A DNA stretch of 64,000 bases from Pseudomonas sp. AFG_SD02_1510_Pfu_092 (GTDB lineage Bacteria; Pseudomonadota; Gammaproteobacteria; Pseudomonadales; Pseudomonadaceae), in NCBI RefSeq assembly GCF_003331055.1, contig NZ_PUQD01000003.1, positions 1-64,000 on the forward strand, written 5' to 3'. This document shows positions 27,507 through 37,466 of this stretch, one piece after another. The notes below the pieces were generated by a model. It had not been told where the DNA came from. It did no database searches and saw only the letters and a list, made by a program, of their open reading frames with translations. Position numbers and translations under genes: made by a program. Each line of letters starts with the position of its first letter. Within the stretch, counting starts at the first letter, position 1.

Positions 27507-27529
27507 CATTGAACTGCCCGGCGCGGACC

Positions 27530-27646
27530 TGTGGGAGCGGCCTTGTGTCGCGAAAGGGCTGCGCAGCAGCCCCAGGATCTCAGCTGCGCCGCTTGAATGC
27601 CGGGGCCGCTTTGCGGCCCTTTCGCGACACAAGGCCGTTCCCACAT
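27530..27646. repeat. REP pair (CCTTGTGTCGCGA subtype)
   Basis: Inverted REPs at 27530-27555 and 27620-27645 enclose two short palindromes (GGGCTGC/GCAGCCC and GGGGCCGC/GCGGCCC). They lie between the convergent 3' ends of the small membrane gene and the alpha-2-macroglobulin gene. Confidence 0.85.
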
Positions 27647-27665
27647 AGTCCGCCAAGGCAGGTGC

Positions 27666-30600
27666 TTAGCGGGTTTTTACAGTCATCTCCCCTTGCCCAT
27701 CCCCCACCGCCTGCAGGTTCGGCCGGTACATCGATTCGACCTGTGGCGGCGGCACGCGGTAGGTGCCCGGGGTCACCGCCCGCGCCAGGTACAGCAGGTG
27801 GGTGGTGCCGTAGCCGTCAAGCTTGAGCGCGGCGACGTAACGGTCATCACGGTACTCCTGGTGCACCACGCTGGCGTTCTGCATCGACTCGCGCCATTCC
27901 TTCACCGCACTGCTGGCGTTGTCCAGGCTGGCGGCGCTCTGCGCCAGGTTCTGGTTTTCCAGCTCCAGGCCTGCCGGCAGCAAGTCCACCACCAACGCAT
28001 CCGGCACCGGGTCCTGGGCCTTGAGCGCCAAGTGCACCAGCACCAGCTCGCCACTGCGCAGGTTGTGCAGGTCCAGCGGCTGGCCGTTCATGCCCAGGTA
28101 TTCACGGCGGATCTGCATGCCGTTGCCACCCGCCGCAGGCGCCTGGCGTGGGTAACCCGACAGGGTCAGTTGCTGGTACAGGGTCTCGCTGCCCTGGTTC
28201 TGCACGGTCAATGGCGAGGCCAGCAGCGGGCCTTCCAGCTTCATGCCGGACTCGGCATTGTTGAAGTCTCGCACTTCACCCGCGCTGTCCAGGCGCGCCT
28301 GCCAATTGCCTTCCGGCTTGCCCAGCAGGCCACGCCCGGCGAGGAACAGCGCATTGCGCTCCTGGGTCGACAGCCAGCGGTTGGCCGCCAGTTCGTCCGA
28401 CAAGGCGAACAGGCGCTGGTCAACCTGACGGCTGGCCAGGTTGCTTTCCTGCAGCAGCGCCAGGATCAACGCCTGGTCACGCAGGGAGCTGCCGTAATCG
28501 GCCATCCAGCCTTTGCTGCGGCCAATCCCCAGGCCCGCCTGCAAGGCCTGCTCGGCACGCGGCTTGTCACCCATCTTGTCCAGCGCCACCGCCAGTTGTA
28601 CCAGCGGCAGGCCAGAGCGGGCGTCGGCGCGGCGTTCGTACAGGCCACGCAAGGCCCCCAACGGCGCCTGCTGGCTACGCGACAGCACCAGCGCCGCATA
28701 GGCCTGCACGGCGAAGCGGGTGTGCTCGGCGTTCTCGCTGTAGTCGACTTCGATCAGGTTGCGCTCCTGCAAGTAGCGCAGCAGGCGTTCGCTGGCCTTC
28801 TTCAGGGCTTCGGCCGGCACGCCGTAGCCCTGGTCGCGGGCACGCAACAGGAAGTCGGTGACATAGGCGGTCAGCCAGTACTCTTCTTCGCTGTCCGAAC
28901 TCCACAGGCCAAAGCTGCCGTTGTAGCGCTGCATGCCCAGCAGGTGCTCGATACCCATCTCGATCTTGCGCTTGCGCACATCGGCCGGTTCACCCTTGAC
29001 GCCCAGGCGCTTGAGGCTGTCGGCATCGGCGTATAGGGACGGGTAGAGGCCGCTGGTGGTCTGCTCCAGGCAACCGTAGGGGTAGGCTTCCAGGGCGCGG
29101 ATCTGCTCGGCCAGGTTCAGCGGCGGGCGGCTCGACAAGGCCAGGCTGGCTTCCAGGCCGGCGGGCTCGAAGGCGGCCAGGTCTGCCTCGGGCAGGGTCC
29201 ATGGCTGGTCATTCAAGGCGACCCGGTAGTGCTTGAGCATCGCCGGGTAGGCCGGACGCACGCCCAACGTCCACTCACGTTCGAACGCAGTGGCCGGTTC
29301 GTTCGGCAGCTGCAGGCCAGTGACGCGCACCTGCACCTTGCCCTGCCCCAGACCACCCTGGGCCTGCACCGGAATCATCAGCGTCGAGCGCTGGCCCTCG
29401 GCCAGGGCAACGGTCTGCACGGCATTGGCCGCCAGGCTCAGCTGGCCCTGGGTAGTGATCTCGACGTTCAGCTGCTGGGCACGGCCCGACAGGTTGGCCA
29501 GGTCCAGCGCCAGGCTGGTGCGGTCGCCACCGGCGAGGAAGCGCGGCGCCGACAGCTCGGCAATCAGCGGCGCGGCGACCACGGTCTTGCCTTCGGCCAT
29601 GCCGAAATGTTCCTCGGTCCAGGCCTGGGCCATCAGCCGCAGCTCGCCGTTGAAGTCGGGGATATCGACCGTGGCCTGGCCTTCACCCTTGTCGTTCAGG
29701 GTCACCGGCAGGCTCTGCTGGGCAACGATGGTCACCGTGGTATTGGGCCGCTTGCCGCCCTTGGCCATCGCCGCGTCACCGCCGAACGCCAGGCTGGCCA
29801 GGCGGCCCTGGCCGGCTTCGATCAACTGGCCATAGATATCCAACTGGTCGGCACCGTAGGCCTTGCGCCCGAACAGGCTGGCGAACGGGTCGGGGGTTTT
29901 GAAATCGGTGATGTTGAGAATGCCCACATCCACCGCCGACAGCAGCACATGCACTTGCTTGGGCACGCTGCCATCGGCATTGCTGGCCTTGACCTTCACC
30001 GTCAGCGGCTGTTTCGGGCGCATTTTCTCCGGCGCTTGCAGGCTCACCGCGAGCTTGCGCTCGGCACGGTCCAGCGGCAGGTGCAGTACGCCGACCGCAC
30101 GCTTTGGCGTGGCATTGGCCTTGCGCTCACCGGGGCGAACCACCAGCGCGCTGAGGTACAGGTCGTGGCGTGCCCAGGCTTTGTCCAGCTGCACCTCGAA
30201 GGTCTTGCCTTCGGCGGGAACGTCGATTTCTTCCCACCACAGCGGGCCGTCGCTGGACTCGATCAGCAGGTAGCCAGTGCCGGCGGCAGGCGGGGTGACG
30301 GTGACCTTGGCGGTGGCGCCGTCGGCGTAGGCCGGTTTGTCCAGCGCCAGCTTGACCTGGTCCGGGCGCACCGCGCCGCCTTCGGCGTTGTCCTGGGCAC
30401 GGTAGCCGGCCCAGAAGCGCGCGCTGGAGACCAGGCCGGTCTGCGGGTCTTCCACCTCGACGCGGTACGGGCCCCATTCCACCTGGAAGCTCAGCTTGGC
30501 GGTGGAGCCGGCCTTGACGCTGAGGGTCTCCTCGCTCTGGGTGAGGAACTTCTCGTTGTAGGCGTAGCTCCAGCCATCGCTCTGCGAGTAGTTCCAGTAA

Positions 30601-32567
30601 TAGTCGCGGCGCTCACGAATCAACCGTACCTTGAGCTCGTCGGCTGCCAGCTTGTTGCCCTTGCGGTCGGCCACCAGGAACTCGAATTCGACCGGGCCGT
30701 CGCTGTCGGTCTCCTCACCTTCGAACAGGCCGCGCAGACCGGGCAGGCGCTCGGCCGGCCAGATGGGCTGCTCCAGGCGCCGGGTGATCGGCCGGCCGCC
30801 GGACTCCTGCAGGCTGGCCTGCACGGTCAGTTGCAGCGGCGAGCGGGCTTCGGCCCAGCGGCTTTCGATATCGACCACGGCCTTGCCGGCCTGGTCGAGG
30901 GTGACTTCGTCCAGCTCCAGGTCCTGGTTCAGCTCGGTTTCGGTAACCGAGCCGAACTGGTAGCCGGGCAGCGCCGGCACCGCCTCGCGCAACGGGCGCA
31001 CATAGGCCTGGCCACTCAGGCGGTTGCCGGCAGCCGGGGCGCCGTAGAGGTAACGGCCATTGACGCGGATGCGCGCGGTTTCTTCAGGCGACAGCGGGGT
31101 GCTGCTGCCCTTGAGTTCCAGCGCCAGGCGCTCGGGCAGGAAGTCCTCGACCAGGAATTCGTACACCTGCTTGCGCCCGCCGCCCAGGTCGAGCAGCAGT
31201 TGCCAACGGCCGGTCGGGGCTTCGCTGGCCAGTTGCAACTGGTACTGGTACAGGCCATTGCTGTCGGCTTCCCAGACGAACTTGCGGCTGACCTGCTCAT
31301 CCGGGCGGCGCACTTCCACGCTCACCGGCTGGGCCTTGACCGGTTTGCCGTCCTGGTCGCGCAGCAGGCCGTTGAGCAGCACCGTTTCGCCCGGGCGATA
31401 CAGGTCACGCGGGCCGAAGATGAAGAATTGCAGCGGGTTGGCCTGCGCCCCGGTGATGTCGAACTCGGCCAGGTCCAGCGCCGCGCTGTTCAGGCGCAGC
31501 AGGGTGGTGTGCACGCCCTGGGTGGCGATCAGGGTATCGGCCTTGGGCGTGATCGGCAGCTGGGCGTGACCATCGCTATCGGTGCTGGCCTGGGCCAACA
31601 GCTTGCCCTTGTCGTCATGGATTTCCAGATTGACGCCATTCAGCGCCTTGCCGCCTTCCAGGGCCTGGGCGAAGACATCGAGGCGATCGCGGTAGCGGTG
31701 CGCGGACACCCCGATATCACTGAGGGTGAACAGGGTTGCCGGTTGCGAATAATCGTAGGTGCCCGAAGCACGCATCACCGCCAGGTACACGCCTGGCTCC
31801 TGCAGCGGCTTGATGCCGGCGATCGGCAGCAGCACGGTCTCGCGGGTGTTGCGCGCGGGGTTGAGATCGAAGCGGCCGCTGTAGACCAGCTCGGCCATGT
31901 CCAGGGTTTCCTTGGACTGGTAGTAGTACAGGCTGCTGTTGCGCCCCCAGTTGGCCAGGAAGGTCGAGAGCATGTCCGGTTTCACGCGGAAGAATTCGAC
32001 ATCGACCTTGTCCACGTTCAGGGCGATCACCGGCAGGCCTTCGGCCAGGCGCGTGGGCAGCAGCGAACCGCGGCTGGCGAAGCCGATGGTCGGCTGCATG
32101 TCGCGGGTTTCCAGGCGGGTGATCGATTCGTTGTCGAGCTGATTGCCGTTGACCGCCAGCAGGCCTTTGTCGACGGTGAGCACCAGCTTGCGCTGCGGCT
32201 CCAGGTGGCGCAGGCGCAGTTCCATCTGGTTGTCGGAAAGCTCCCAGGCGCCATCGAGCTTGCCTTTGACGGTATCGACCAGGTGAACCTTGCTGGCGAA
32301 GTCCTGTTTGGCATCCAGCGGTACGGAGAAGCTGATCGACAGCGTGGCAGCGCCATCGAGCTGCACTTCGGAAGCGTCCAGTACCGTCAGCTCGCGGCCC
32401 TCGTAGCGCTTGGCGAGCTTGGCCGGGTCTTCGCGCTGGGCGGCTGGGGTGGCGGCGGGGGCAGTGGCCGCGGGCTTTTCAGCCGGCGCCGGTTGCTCCG
32501 GCGTGGAAGAGTCACAGGCACTGAGCAACGCCAGCGCGCAGGCCAGCAACAATCCTTTGTTGAACAT
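27666..32567 (-). CDS. yfhM: Bacterial alpha-2-macroglobulin (YfhM-like) lipoprotein
   Basis: The 1633-residue protein has a lipoprotein signal with lipobox LSAC at 15-18, so it is likely anchored in the periplasm. Macroglobulin domains follow, including YRPGETVLLNGLLRDQDGKP near 395. The thioester motif CLEQ is intact at Cys1166-Gln1169 (in YPYGCLEQTTSG), followed by an alpha/alpha TED domain. It should trap proteases that breach the outer membrane by covalent capture, alongside PbpC, which repairs peptidoglycan. Length agrees with E. coli YfhM (1653). Confidence 0.95.
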   Translation of the reverse strand: MFNKGLLLACALALLSACDSSTPEQPAPAEKPAATAPAATPAAQREDPAKLAKRYEGRELTVLDASEVQLDGAATLSISFSVPLDAKQDFASKVHLVDTVKGKLDGAWELSDNQMELRLRHLEPQRKLVLTVDKGLLAVNGNQLDNESITRLETRDMQPTIGFASRGSLLPTRLAEGLPVIALNVDKVDVEFFRVKPDMLSTFLANWGRNSSLYYYQSKETLDMAELVYSGRFDLNPARNTRETVLLPIAGIKPLQEPGVYLAVMRASGTYDYSQPATLFTLSDIGVSAHRYRDRLDVFAQALEGGKALNGVNLEIHDDKGKLLAQASTDSDGHAQLPITPKADTLIATQGVHTTLLRLNSAALDLAEFDITGAQANPLQFFIFGPRDLYRPGETVLLNGLLRDQDGKPVKAQPVSVEVRRPDEQVSRKFVWEADSNGLYQYQLQLASEAPTGRWQLLLDLGGGRKQVYEFLVEDFLPERLALELKGSSTPLSPEETARIRVNGRYLYGAPAAGNRLSGQAYVRPLREAVPALPGYQFGSVTETELNQDLELDEVTLDQAGKAVVDIESRWAEARSPLQLTVQASLQESGGRPITRRLEQPIWPAERLPGLRGLFEGEETDSDGPVEFEFLVADRKGNKLAADELKVRLIRERRDYYWNYSQSDGWSYAYNEKFLTQSEETLSVKAGSTAKLSFQVEWGPYRVEVEDPQTGLVSSARFWAGYRAQDNAEGGAVRPDQVKLALDKPAYADGATAKVTVTPPAAGTGYLLIESSDGPLWWEEIDVPAEGKTFEVQLDKAWARHDLYLSALVVRPGERKANATPKRAVGVLHLPLDRAERKLAVSLQAPEKMRPKQPLTVKVKASNADGSVPKQVHVLLSAVDVGILNITDFKTPDPFASLFGRKAYGADQLDIYGQLIEAGQGRLASLAFGGDAAMAKGGKRPNTTVTIVAQQSLPVTLNDKGEGQATVDIPDFNGELRLMAQAWTEEHFGMAEGKTVVAAPLIAELSAPRFLAGGDRTSLALDLANLSGRAQQLNVEITTQGQLSLAANAVQTVALAEGQRSTLMIPVQAQGGLGQGKVQVRVTGLQLPNEPATAFEREWTLGVRPAYPAMLKHYRVALNDQPWTLPEADLAAFEPAGLEASLALSSRPPLNLAEQIRALEAYPYGCLEQTTSGLYPSLYADADSLKRLGVKGEPADVRKRKIEMGIEHLLGMQRYNGSFGLWSSDSEEEYWLTAYVTDFLLRARDQGYGVPAEALKKASERLLRYLQERNLIEVDYSENAEHTRFAVQAYAALVLSRSQQAPLGALRGLYERRADARSGLPLVQLAVALDKMGDKPRAEQALQAGLGIGRSKGWMADYGSSLRDQALILALLQESNLASRQVDQRLFALSDELAANRWLSTQERNALFLAGRGLLGKPEGNWQARLDSAGEVRDFNNAESGMKLEGPLLASPLTVQNQGSETLYQQLTLSGYPRQAPAAGGNGMQIRREYLGMNGQPLDLHNLRSGELVLVHLALKAQDPVPDALVVDLLPAGLELENQNLAQSAASLDNASSAVKEWRESMQNASVVHQEYRDDRYVAALKLDGYGTTHLLYLARAVTPGTYRVPPPQVESMYRPNLQAVGDGQGEMTVKTR

Positions 32568-32728
32568 GGAGTAGGAACTCTTTGGCAGCGTTTACGTGAG
32601 GGCAGCAACTATAGCGCAACGGCGGGTGCAATACCCGGCCTCGCGCTACAAGTGAGACGTCGGTCGCGCGAAGGGATGGGCCGGCCGTTACACTGTGGCA
32701 TTCGTCAAAGGGGGCCGCTGCGCGCCCC

Positions 32729-32752
32729 TTCGCGGGCTCGCCCGCTCCCACA
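32729..32752. repeat. Single REP
   Basis: One REP unit (GCGGGCTCGCCCGCTCCCACA core) lies in the divergent interval between the alpha-2-macroglobulin and MATE genes. Confidence 0.8.
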
Positions 32753-32801
32753 GGTTTGGCGCTAGCCTAAAGAGCGGCCCCAGAGTCACCATGGAACGCA
32801 A

Positions 32802-34139
32802 ATGTCGCAACTCCTCACCGACTGGCAGCACCGCCCCACCCATCGCAAAGTCTGGGCCCTGGCCGCGCCGATGATCCTGTCCAACATCTCGGTACCGCTG
32901 GTAGCCCTGGTCGACAGCACTGTCATCGGCCACCTGCCCCACGCCCACCAGCTGGGCGCGGTCGCGGTTGGCGCCACGCTGTTCACCTTCATGGTCGGCC
33001 TGCTGGGCTTTCTGCGCATGGGCTCGACCGGCTTCGCTGCCCAGGCGGCCGGCCGTGGTGACGGTGCGGCACTGCGCCAGGTGCTGGTGCAAGGGCTGCT
33101 GCTGGCAGTCGCCTTCGCCCTGCTGATCGGCTTGCTGGCGCTGCCCTTCAGCCAGCTGGCGCTGCATGCCATGCAACCCAGCGCCGCCCTGCAGCAGGCT
33201 ACCGAAGACTTCTTCCACACCCGCCTGCTCGGCCTGCCGGCGGCACTGGCCAGCTATGCGCTGGTCGGCTGGTTCCTCGGTACCCAGAACGCCCGGGCGC
33301 CGCTGGCCATTCTGCTGACCACCAACCTGCTGAACATCGCCCTCAACCTGTGGTTCGTGCTTGGCCTGGACTGGGGCGTGCTGGGTTCGGCGCGCGCGTC
33401 GGTGATCGCCGAGTGGAGCGCCGCCCTGCTCGGCCTGGCCCTGACCCGCCCGGCACTGCGCGCCTACCCGGGGCAGGTGGTGTGGGCGGCGCTCAAGCGC
33501 TGGCCGGCCTGGCGCCCGTTGCTGGCGGTGAACCGCGACATCTTCTTGCGCAGCTTGGCGTTGCAGCTGGTGTTCCTGCTGATCACCGTACAGGGCGCGC
33601 GCCTGGGCGAGGCCACCGTGGCGGCCAATGCCCTGCTGCTCAACGGCTTGTTGCTGACGGCCTATGCGCTGGATGGGCTGGCGCACGCGGTGGAGGCTTT
33701 GTGCGGCCATGCGATCGGAGCCCGCGACCGCGACACCCTGCGCCGCGCGCTGGTGGTGGCCTGCGGCTGGTCACTGATCACCAGCCTGGGGTTTGCCGGG
33801 GTGTTCCTGCTGGGCGGGCATTTGTTCATCGACTTGCAGACCGACATCGACAGCGTGCGGGCGGCAGCTTATCCGTACTTGCCGTACCTGGCCTTGCTGC
33901 CGCTGATTGCGGTGTGGAGTTATTTGCTGGATGGGTTGTTCATCGGCGCGACACGGGCGCGGGAGATGCGCAATGCCATGCTGGTTTCGGTGCTGGTTTC
34001 GCTGCCGCTGGCGGTGGCCATGAGCGGGTTTGGCAACCATGGGCTGTGGTTGGCGTTCCTGGGCTTCATGGGGTTGCGGGCGGTGACGTTGGGGTGGGTG
34101 GGGTGGCGGTTGCAGGAAAAGGGGCTTTGGATTCAGTGA
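32802..34139 (+). CDS. dinF: MATE-family efflux transporter (DinF-like)
   Basis: The 445-residue inner-membrane protein has 12 hydrophobic segments and the MATE features LAAPMILSNISVPLVALVDS at the N-terminus and GSTGFAAQAAGRGD near 70. It belongs to the DinF branch, which exports drugs or oxidised compounds by cation antiport. No SOS box was recognised upstream, so the E. coli mode of control is not implied. It is followed by a REP-flanked RAYT element. Confidence 0.85.
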   Translation: MSQLLTDWQHRPTHRKVWALAAPMILSNISVPLVALVDSTVIGHLPHAHQLGAVAVGATLFTFMVGLLGFLRMGSTGFAAQAAGRGDGAALRQVLVQGLLLAVAFALLIGLLALPFSQLALHAMQPSAALQQATEDFFHTRLLGLPAALASYALVGWFLGTQNARAPLAILLTTNLLNIALNLWFVLGLDWGVLGSARASVIAEWSAALLGLALTRPALRAYPGQVVWAALKRWPAWRPLLAVNRDIFLRSLALQLVFLLITVQGARLGEATVAANALLLNGLLLTAYALDGLAHAVEALCGHAIGARDRDTLRRALVVACGWSLITSLGFAGVFLLGGHLFIDLQTDIDSVRAAAYPYLPYLALLPLIAVWSYLLDGLFIGATRAREMRNAMLVSVLVSLPLAVAMSGFGNHGLWLAFLGFMGLRAVTLGWVGWRLQEKGLWIQ

Positions 34140-34158
34140 CCTGGGGCCGCGGGGCTGT

Positions 34159-34792
34159 TGTGGGAGCGGCCTTGTGTCGCGAAATGAGGGCGAAGCCCTC
34201 ACCTGCGGGTTCACAGCCACACACAATCCCAATGTGGATACTCACCAACACGCCGCACCAGGCCAGCCCGAATGGGGTTGGCGATGATGTAGCGGGCGAC
34301 TGCCCTCACATCCGCCTCACGGCGCAAAGCCCGGTCATGAAAGCTGGTTTGCCAGATGTGCCGCTTTTCAGCACCCACCTTGTATAGCGCACAGCTGCTC
34401 CGGGATTTGAACTCGCACATCAGCCTGCTCAGGCTCGCAGGCCCGAGTTCGATTAGCCAGTGAAGATGATCCGGCATCAACACCCAGGCCAGCGATTGAC
34501 AAACCTTGCGCTCATCGCAGAACCGCAACTGTTGGATCACGGTCCTGGCCAATCGGAAGTCGTTGAACAATGGCGTTCGGTTTCGAGTAGTTGTGGTCAA
34601 CAGATAGAGGCGCCCGGATTCGGACACGCGACCTTTACGTAAACGATGGGAGCCTGGACGTTCCATGTCGTCTCCTTTGAATAGTGCATTCAAAGGTAGC
34701 GCCGCAGCGGAGACAGGCGAGAACAAGACCATTACCGAGTATGACGCGGTGAGGGCTGCGCCCTCAAATCGCGACGCAAGGCCGCTCCCACA
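34159..34792. mobile_element. RAYT element bounded by inverted REPs
   Basis: The transposase gene is bounded on the left by a REP (34159-34184) plus hairpin GAGGG CGAAG CCCTC (34186-34200). On the right is the mirror image, hairpin GAGGG CTGCG CCCTC (34751-34765) plus an inverted REP (34769-34792). This is the layout expected for a REP-associated tyrosine transposase locus. The terminal REPs are the CCTTGTGTCGCGA subtype, shared with 20.6, 27.5 and 47.6 kb. Confidence 0.85.
34211..34666 (-). CDS. REP-associated tyrosine transposase (RAYT)
   Basis: The 151-residue Y1 HUH endonuclease of the TnpA-REP family has its metal-binding motif at MPDHLHWLIELG (His67 and His69). The catalytic Tyr is probably Tyr126 in VARYIIANPIRAGLV, and the family ending HWDCVW is present. 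RAYTs bind and nick REP hairpins and are thought to be domesticated IS200/IS605-like enzymes. AAGGAG precedes the ATG at 34666. The gene is intact, so it may still act on the REPs in this genome. Confidence 0.9.
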   Translation of the reverse strand: MERPGSHRLRKGRVSESGRLYLLTTTTRNRTPLFNDFRLARTVIQQLRFCDERKVCQSLAWVLMPDHLHWLIELGPASLSRLMCEFKSRSSCALYKVGAEKRHIWQTSFHDRALRREADVRAVARYIIANPIRAGLVRRVGEYPHWDCVWL

Positions 34793-34836
34793 AAAACAAG
34801 CAATCCATGCCGTTTTTGCGAGAGCAGCCCCGGCAA

Positions 34837-36750
34837 TCACGACGACAGGTAAGAAGACCGGGTCAACCCGAGCCGCAACGCATCCAGATACTGAGTCCGC
34901 TCACGCGCAGTGATCTTGGCGCTGGCTACCTTGTCGCGGTAGTGCGTCATCAACTCCTCCGGCGACAGGTGCACATAGCGCAGCATGTCCTCGATGGTGT
35001 CGTGGGTCTCGATGCCGGCGTGGTACACGCTGCCATCGGCATTCTGGTAGATGTTCACCGAGTCGGTGTCACCAAACAGGTTGTGCATGTCGCCGAGAAT
35101 TTCCTGGTAGGCACCGACCAGGAACACGCCCAGCAGGTAGTCCTCGCCGTCCTTCAGCGCATGCACCGGCATGCTGGTCTCGATGCTCTGCTCATCGACG
35201 TACTGGTTGATCTTGCCGTCGGAGTCGCAGGTCAGGTCTTGCAGCACGGCGCGGCGCATCGGCTCTTCGTCCAGGCGGTGCAGCGGGATGATCGGCAATA
35301 CCTGGCCGATGGCCCAGGTGTCCGGCAGGCTCTGGAATACCGAGAAGTTGCAGATGTACTTGTCGGCCAGCTTGTCGTTGAGCTCGTCCAGCACCTGGCG
35401 ATGCGAGCGCTGGCGGGCTTTCAGCGAGTTGTGCAGGCGGCGGCACACGGCGAAGTAGCACTGCTCGGCCAGGGCCTTCTCGCTCAGGCTGATCTTGCCA
35501 TCGGCGTACTGCGCGGCCACGTCACCCATGTAGTGGGTGGCGCGCCAGTAGGTTTCGGTCACCATCTCGATGTCGGTCGGGCCGAGCAGGTCCGCCAGCC
35601 ACTGCACGGTTTCGGGCAGGCTTTCCTTGTTCTCGATGGTCGGCACATCATCGTTGTGCTTCTCGACGTCGGTCACCTGGATCACCAGCATGGCATGGTG
35701 CGCAGTCAGCGAACGGCCACTCTCGGAGAAGATGTGCGGGTGCGGCAGGCCTTGCGCGTCGCAGAACTCCTTGAGCATGCCCACTACCACACCGGCGTAG
35801 TCGTCCATGTCGTAGTTGATCGAGCTGGCATTGCGCGAGTGGGTACCGTCGTAGTCCACACCCAGGCCGCCACCCACATCGATGTGATCGACCGGCAGGC
35901 CCAGCGCACGCAGCTCGCCGTAGTAGCGGATAGCTTCCTTGAAACCGTGCTGGTAGTCGGCCAGGTTGGCGATCTGTGAGCCCATGTGGAAGTGCAGCAG
36001 GCGAATGCCCTGGTCCAGGCCAGCATCGCGGAAGCGCTGCACCACGGACAGCAGCTGGGCGGCAGACAAACCGAACTTGGACTTCTCGCCACCGGTATCG
36101 GCCCACTTGCTCGAGGCCAGCGACGACAGGCGCACGCGCAAGCCGACCTGCGGCTTGACCTTGAGCTCGGCGGCCTCGTCGATCACCAGGGCCACTTCTG
36201 ACTCTTTCTCGATGACGATGAACACGTTGTGGCCAAGCTTCTGGCCCATCAGCGCCAGGCGGATGAACTCGCGGTCCTTGTAGCCGTTGCAGACGATGGT
36301 GCCGCCCTTCGGCGCCAGCGCCAGCACCGCCAGCAGCTCGGGCTTGGAGCCGGCTTCCAGGCCGATGGAGACGTTCTGCGTGGCGATGATGTTCTCCACC
36401 ACCGCTTCTTGCTGGTTGACCTTGATCGGGTACAGCGCGGTGTACTTGCTCTGGTACTCCAGGCGCGCGATGTTGGCGTCGAAGGCGCCGGTCAGCTGGC
36501 GGACGCGGTCCTGCAGAATGTCGGGGAAGCGCACCAGCAACGGCAGCGACAGGCCGCTCTGGCGCAGTTCGTCAACCTGTTCGAACAGGTCGATCGGTGC
36601 GCTTTGCGGGCCATTGGGGCGTACTTCGACGCGCCCGGCTTCATTGATGGCGAAATAACCAGCGCCCCAATGGCGGATGCCGTAAACACTGCGGCTGTCG
36701 GCCACGGTCCATTGGCTACCATCGTCTTTGCGTGTGCGTCGTACGGACAT
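34837..36750 (-). CDS. speA: Biosynthetic arginine decarboxylase
   Basis: The 637-residue fold-III PLP decarboxylase converts arginine to agmatine in putrescine and spermidine synthesis. The PLP Lys lies in [14 protein letters not shown] (~104), the substrate-binding region reads [13 protein letters not shown] (as [16 protein letters not shown]), and the C-terminal active-site Cys region is present. Length is typical of SpeA. The ATG at 36750 follows AGGGGAC. A stable leader hairpin lies 26 bp upstream, so post-transcriptional control is possible. Confidence 0.95.
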   Translation of the reverse strand: MSVRRTRKDDGSQWTVADSRSVYGIRHWGAGYFAINEAGRVEVRPNGPQSAPIDLFEQVDELRQSGLSLPLLVRFPDILQDRVRQLTGAFDANIARLEYQSKYTALYPIKVNQQEAVVENIIATQNVSIGLEAGSKPELLAVLALAPKGGTIVCNGYKDREFIRLALMGQKLGHNVFIVIEKESEVALVIDEAAELKVKPQVGLRVRLSSLASSKWADTGGEKSKFGLSAAQLLSVVQRFRDAGLDQGIRLLHFHMGSQIANLADYQHGFKEAIRYYGELRALGLPVDHIDVGGGLGVDYDGTHSRNASSINYDMDDYAGVVVGMLKEFCDAQGLPHPHIFSESGRSLTAHHAMLVIQVTDVEKHNDDVPTIENKESLPETVQWLADLLGPTDIEMVTETYWRATHYMGDVAAQYADGKISLSEKALAEQCYFAVCRRLHNSLKARQRSHRQVLDELNDKLADKYICNFSVFQSLPDTWAIGQVLPIIPLHRLDEEPMRRAVLQDLTCDSDGKINQYVDEQSIETSMPVHALKDGEDYLLGVFLVGAYQEILGDMHNLFGDTDSVNIYQNADGSVYHAGIETHDTIEDMLRYVHLSPEELMTHYRDKVASAKITARERTQYLDALRLGLTRSSYLSS

Positions 36751-36776
36751 TCAAGTCCCCTATAAATAAGTCGAAG

Positions 36777-36807
36777 ACACTGCCCCGCAAGGAGGCGGGC
36801 GCAGTGT
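36777..36807 (-). promoter_or_regulatory. Leader hairpin of speA
   Basis: An inverted repeat, ACACTGC then CCCGC on one arm and GCGGG, one bulged C, then GCAGTGT on the other, with a 6-nt loop, lies just upstream of speA. It forms a 12-bp stem with one bulge in the expected 5' untranslated region. Confidence 0.45.
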
Positions 36808-36835
36808 AAAAGCCAAAAATGACGATTCGTCCGTC

Positions 36836-36854
36836 GCCAGGGGTAGACCCTGGC
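36836..36854. terminator. Hairpin downstream of the yciH-like gene
   Basis: The perfect 7-bp stem GCCAGGG/CCCTGGC with loop GTAGA lies 48 bp after the YciH stop on the minus strand. It lacks a T-tract, so it is only a weak terminator candidate. Confidence 0.3.
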
Positions 36855-36902
36855 CACGCCAACGAGTTTAGAAAGCACTGGGCAAAAAATCGCCTGGCCG
36901 CA

Positions 36903-37274
36903 TCAGCCGCCGGATTTTTTTGCCTTGAAACCCTGCTTGACCAGCTCAGCGATCAACAGCTCGACATGGTCGCCCTGGATCTCGATGACCCCGTCCTTCA
37001 ACGCGCCACCGGTACCACAGCGGCGCTTGAGGGTAGAAGCCAGCTCCTTGAGCTGTTCGAGCGGCAACGGCACGCCGCTGACGGTGGTCACGGTCTTGCC
37101 GCCACGGCCTTTGCTTTCGCGGCGCACACGGGCAATGCCATCGCCTTCGGGGATGACCTGCTGCTTGCAGGTACAGGCATCCACCGGCTGGCTACATTCG
37201 GGGCAGTGCCGACCGGTGTCGGTGGAATAAACGAGACCGCCAAGGGCGGCGAAGGAAGAAGCTTTCTTGGCCAC
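36903..37274 (-). CDS. yciH: SUI1/YciH-family translation factor
   Basis: The 123-residue product has an N-terminal Cys segment (CPECSQPVDACTC, ~24-36) and a C-terminal SUI1/eIF1-like domain (~50-120; LKELASTLKRRCGTGGALKD). YciH proteins influence start-codon selection and can inhibit translation under stress. The start is GTG at 37274, preceded by GAGGAA; it gives VAKKASSFAALGG, and no closer ATG exists. It is transcribed toward speA. Confidence 0.88.
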   Translation of the reverse strand: MAKKASSFAALGGLVYSTDTGRHCPECSQPVDACTCKQQVIPEGDGIARVRRESKGRGGKTVTTVSGVPLPLEQLKELASTLKRRCGTGGALKDGVIEIQGDHVELLIAELVKQGFKAKKSGG

Positions 37275-37466
37275 TTTTGTTCCTCTGTGCTGAGGACAAA
37301 AACTGGTCGGCCCCAGGGGGTTGAGCCCGACCGCGAAGCCCCACTCTGGCAGGGGCGGCGCTACTGCCGCAAGACCTGCGGCAGCCCGAAAAGGGCGCGC
37401 AGTGTAACGATAAATCGGGCCGTTGCTAAGTACTGGATTGCGGCATTTTGCGAATGTTTTGCGACT

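Noticed and set aside
29229..32765. A very long open frame (about 1178 codons) on the plus strand opposite the alpha-2-macroglobulin gene
   Set aside because: It is a shadow of the GC-rich minus-strand gene. Its product is a low-information Gln/Arg/His/Val-rich sequence with no family features, while the minus strand has lipobox, domains and thioester.
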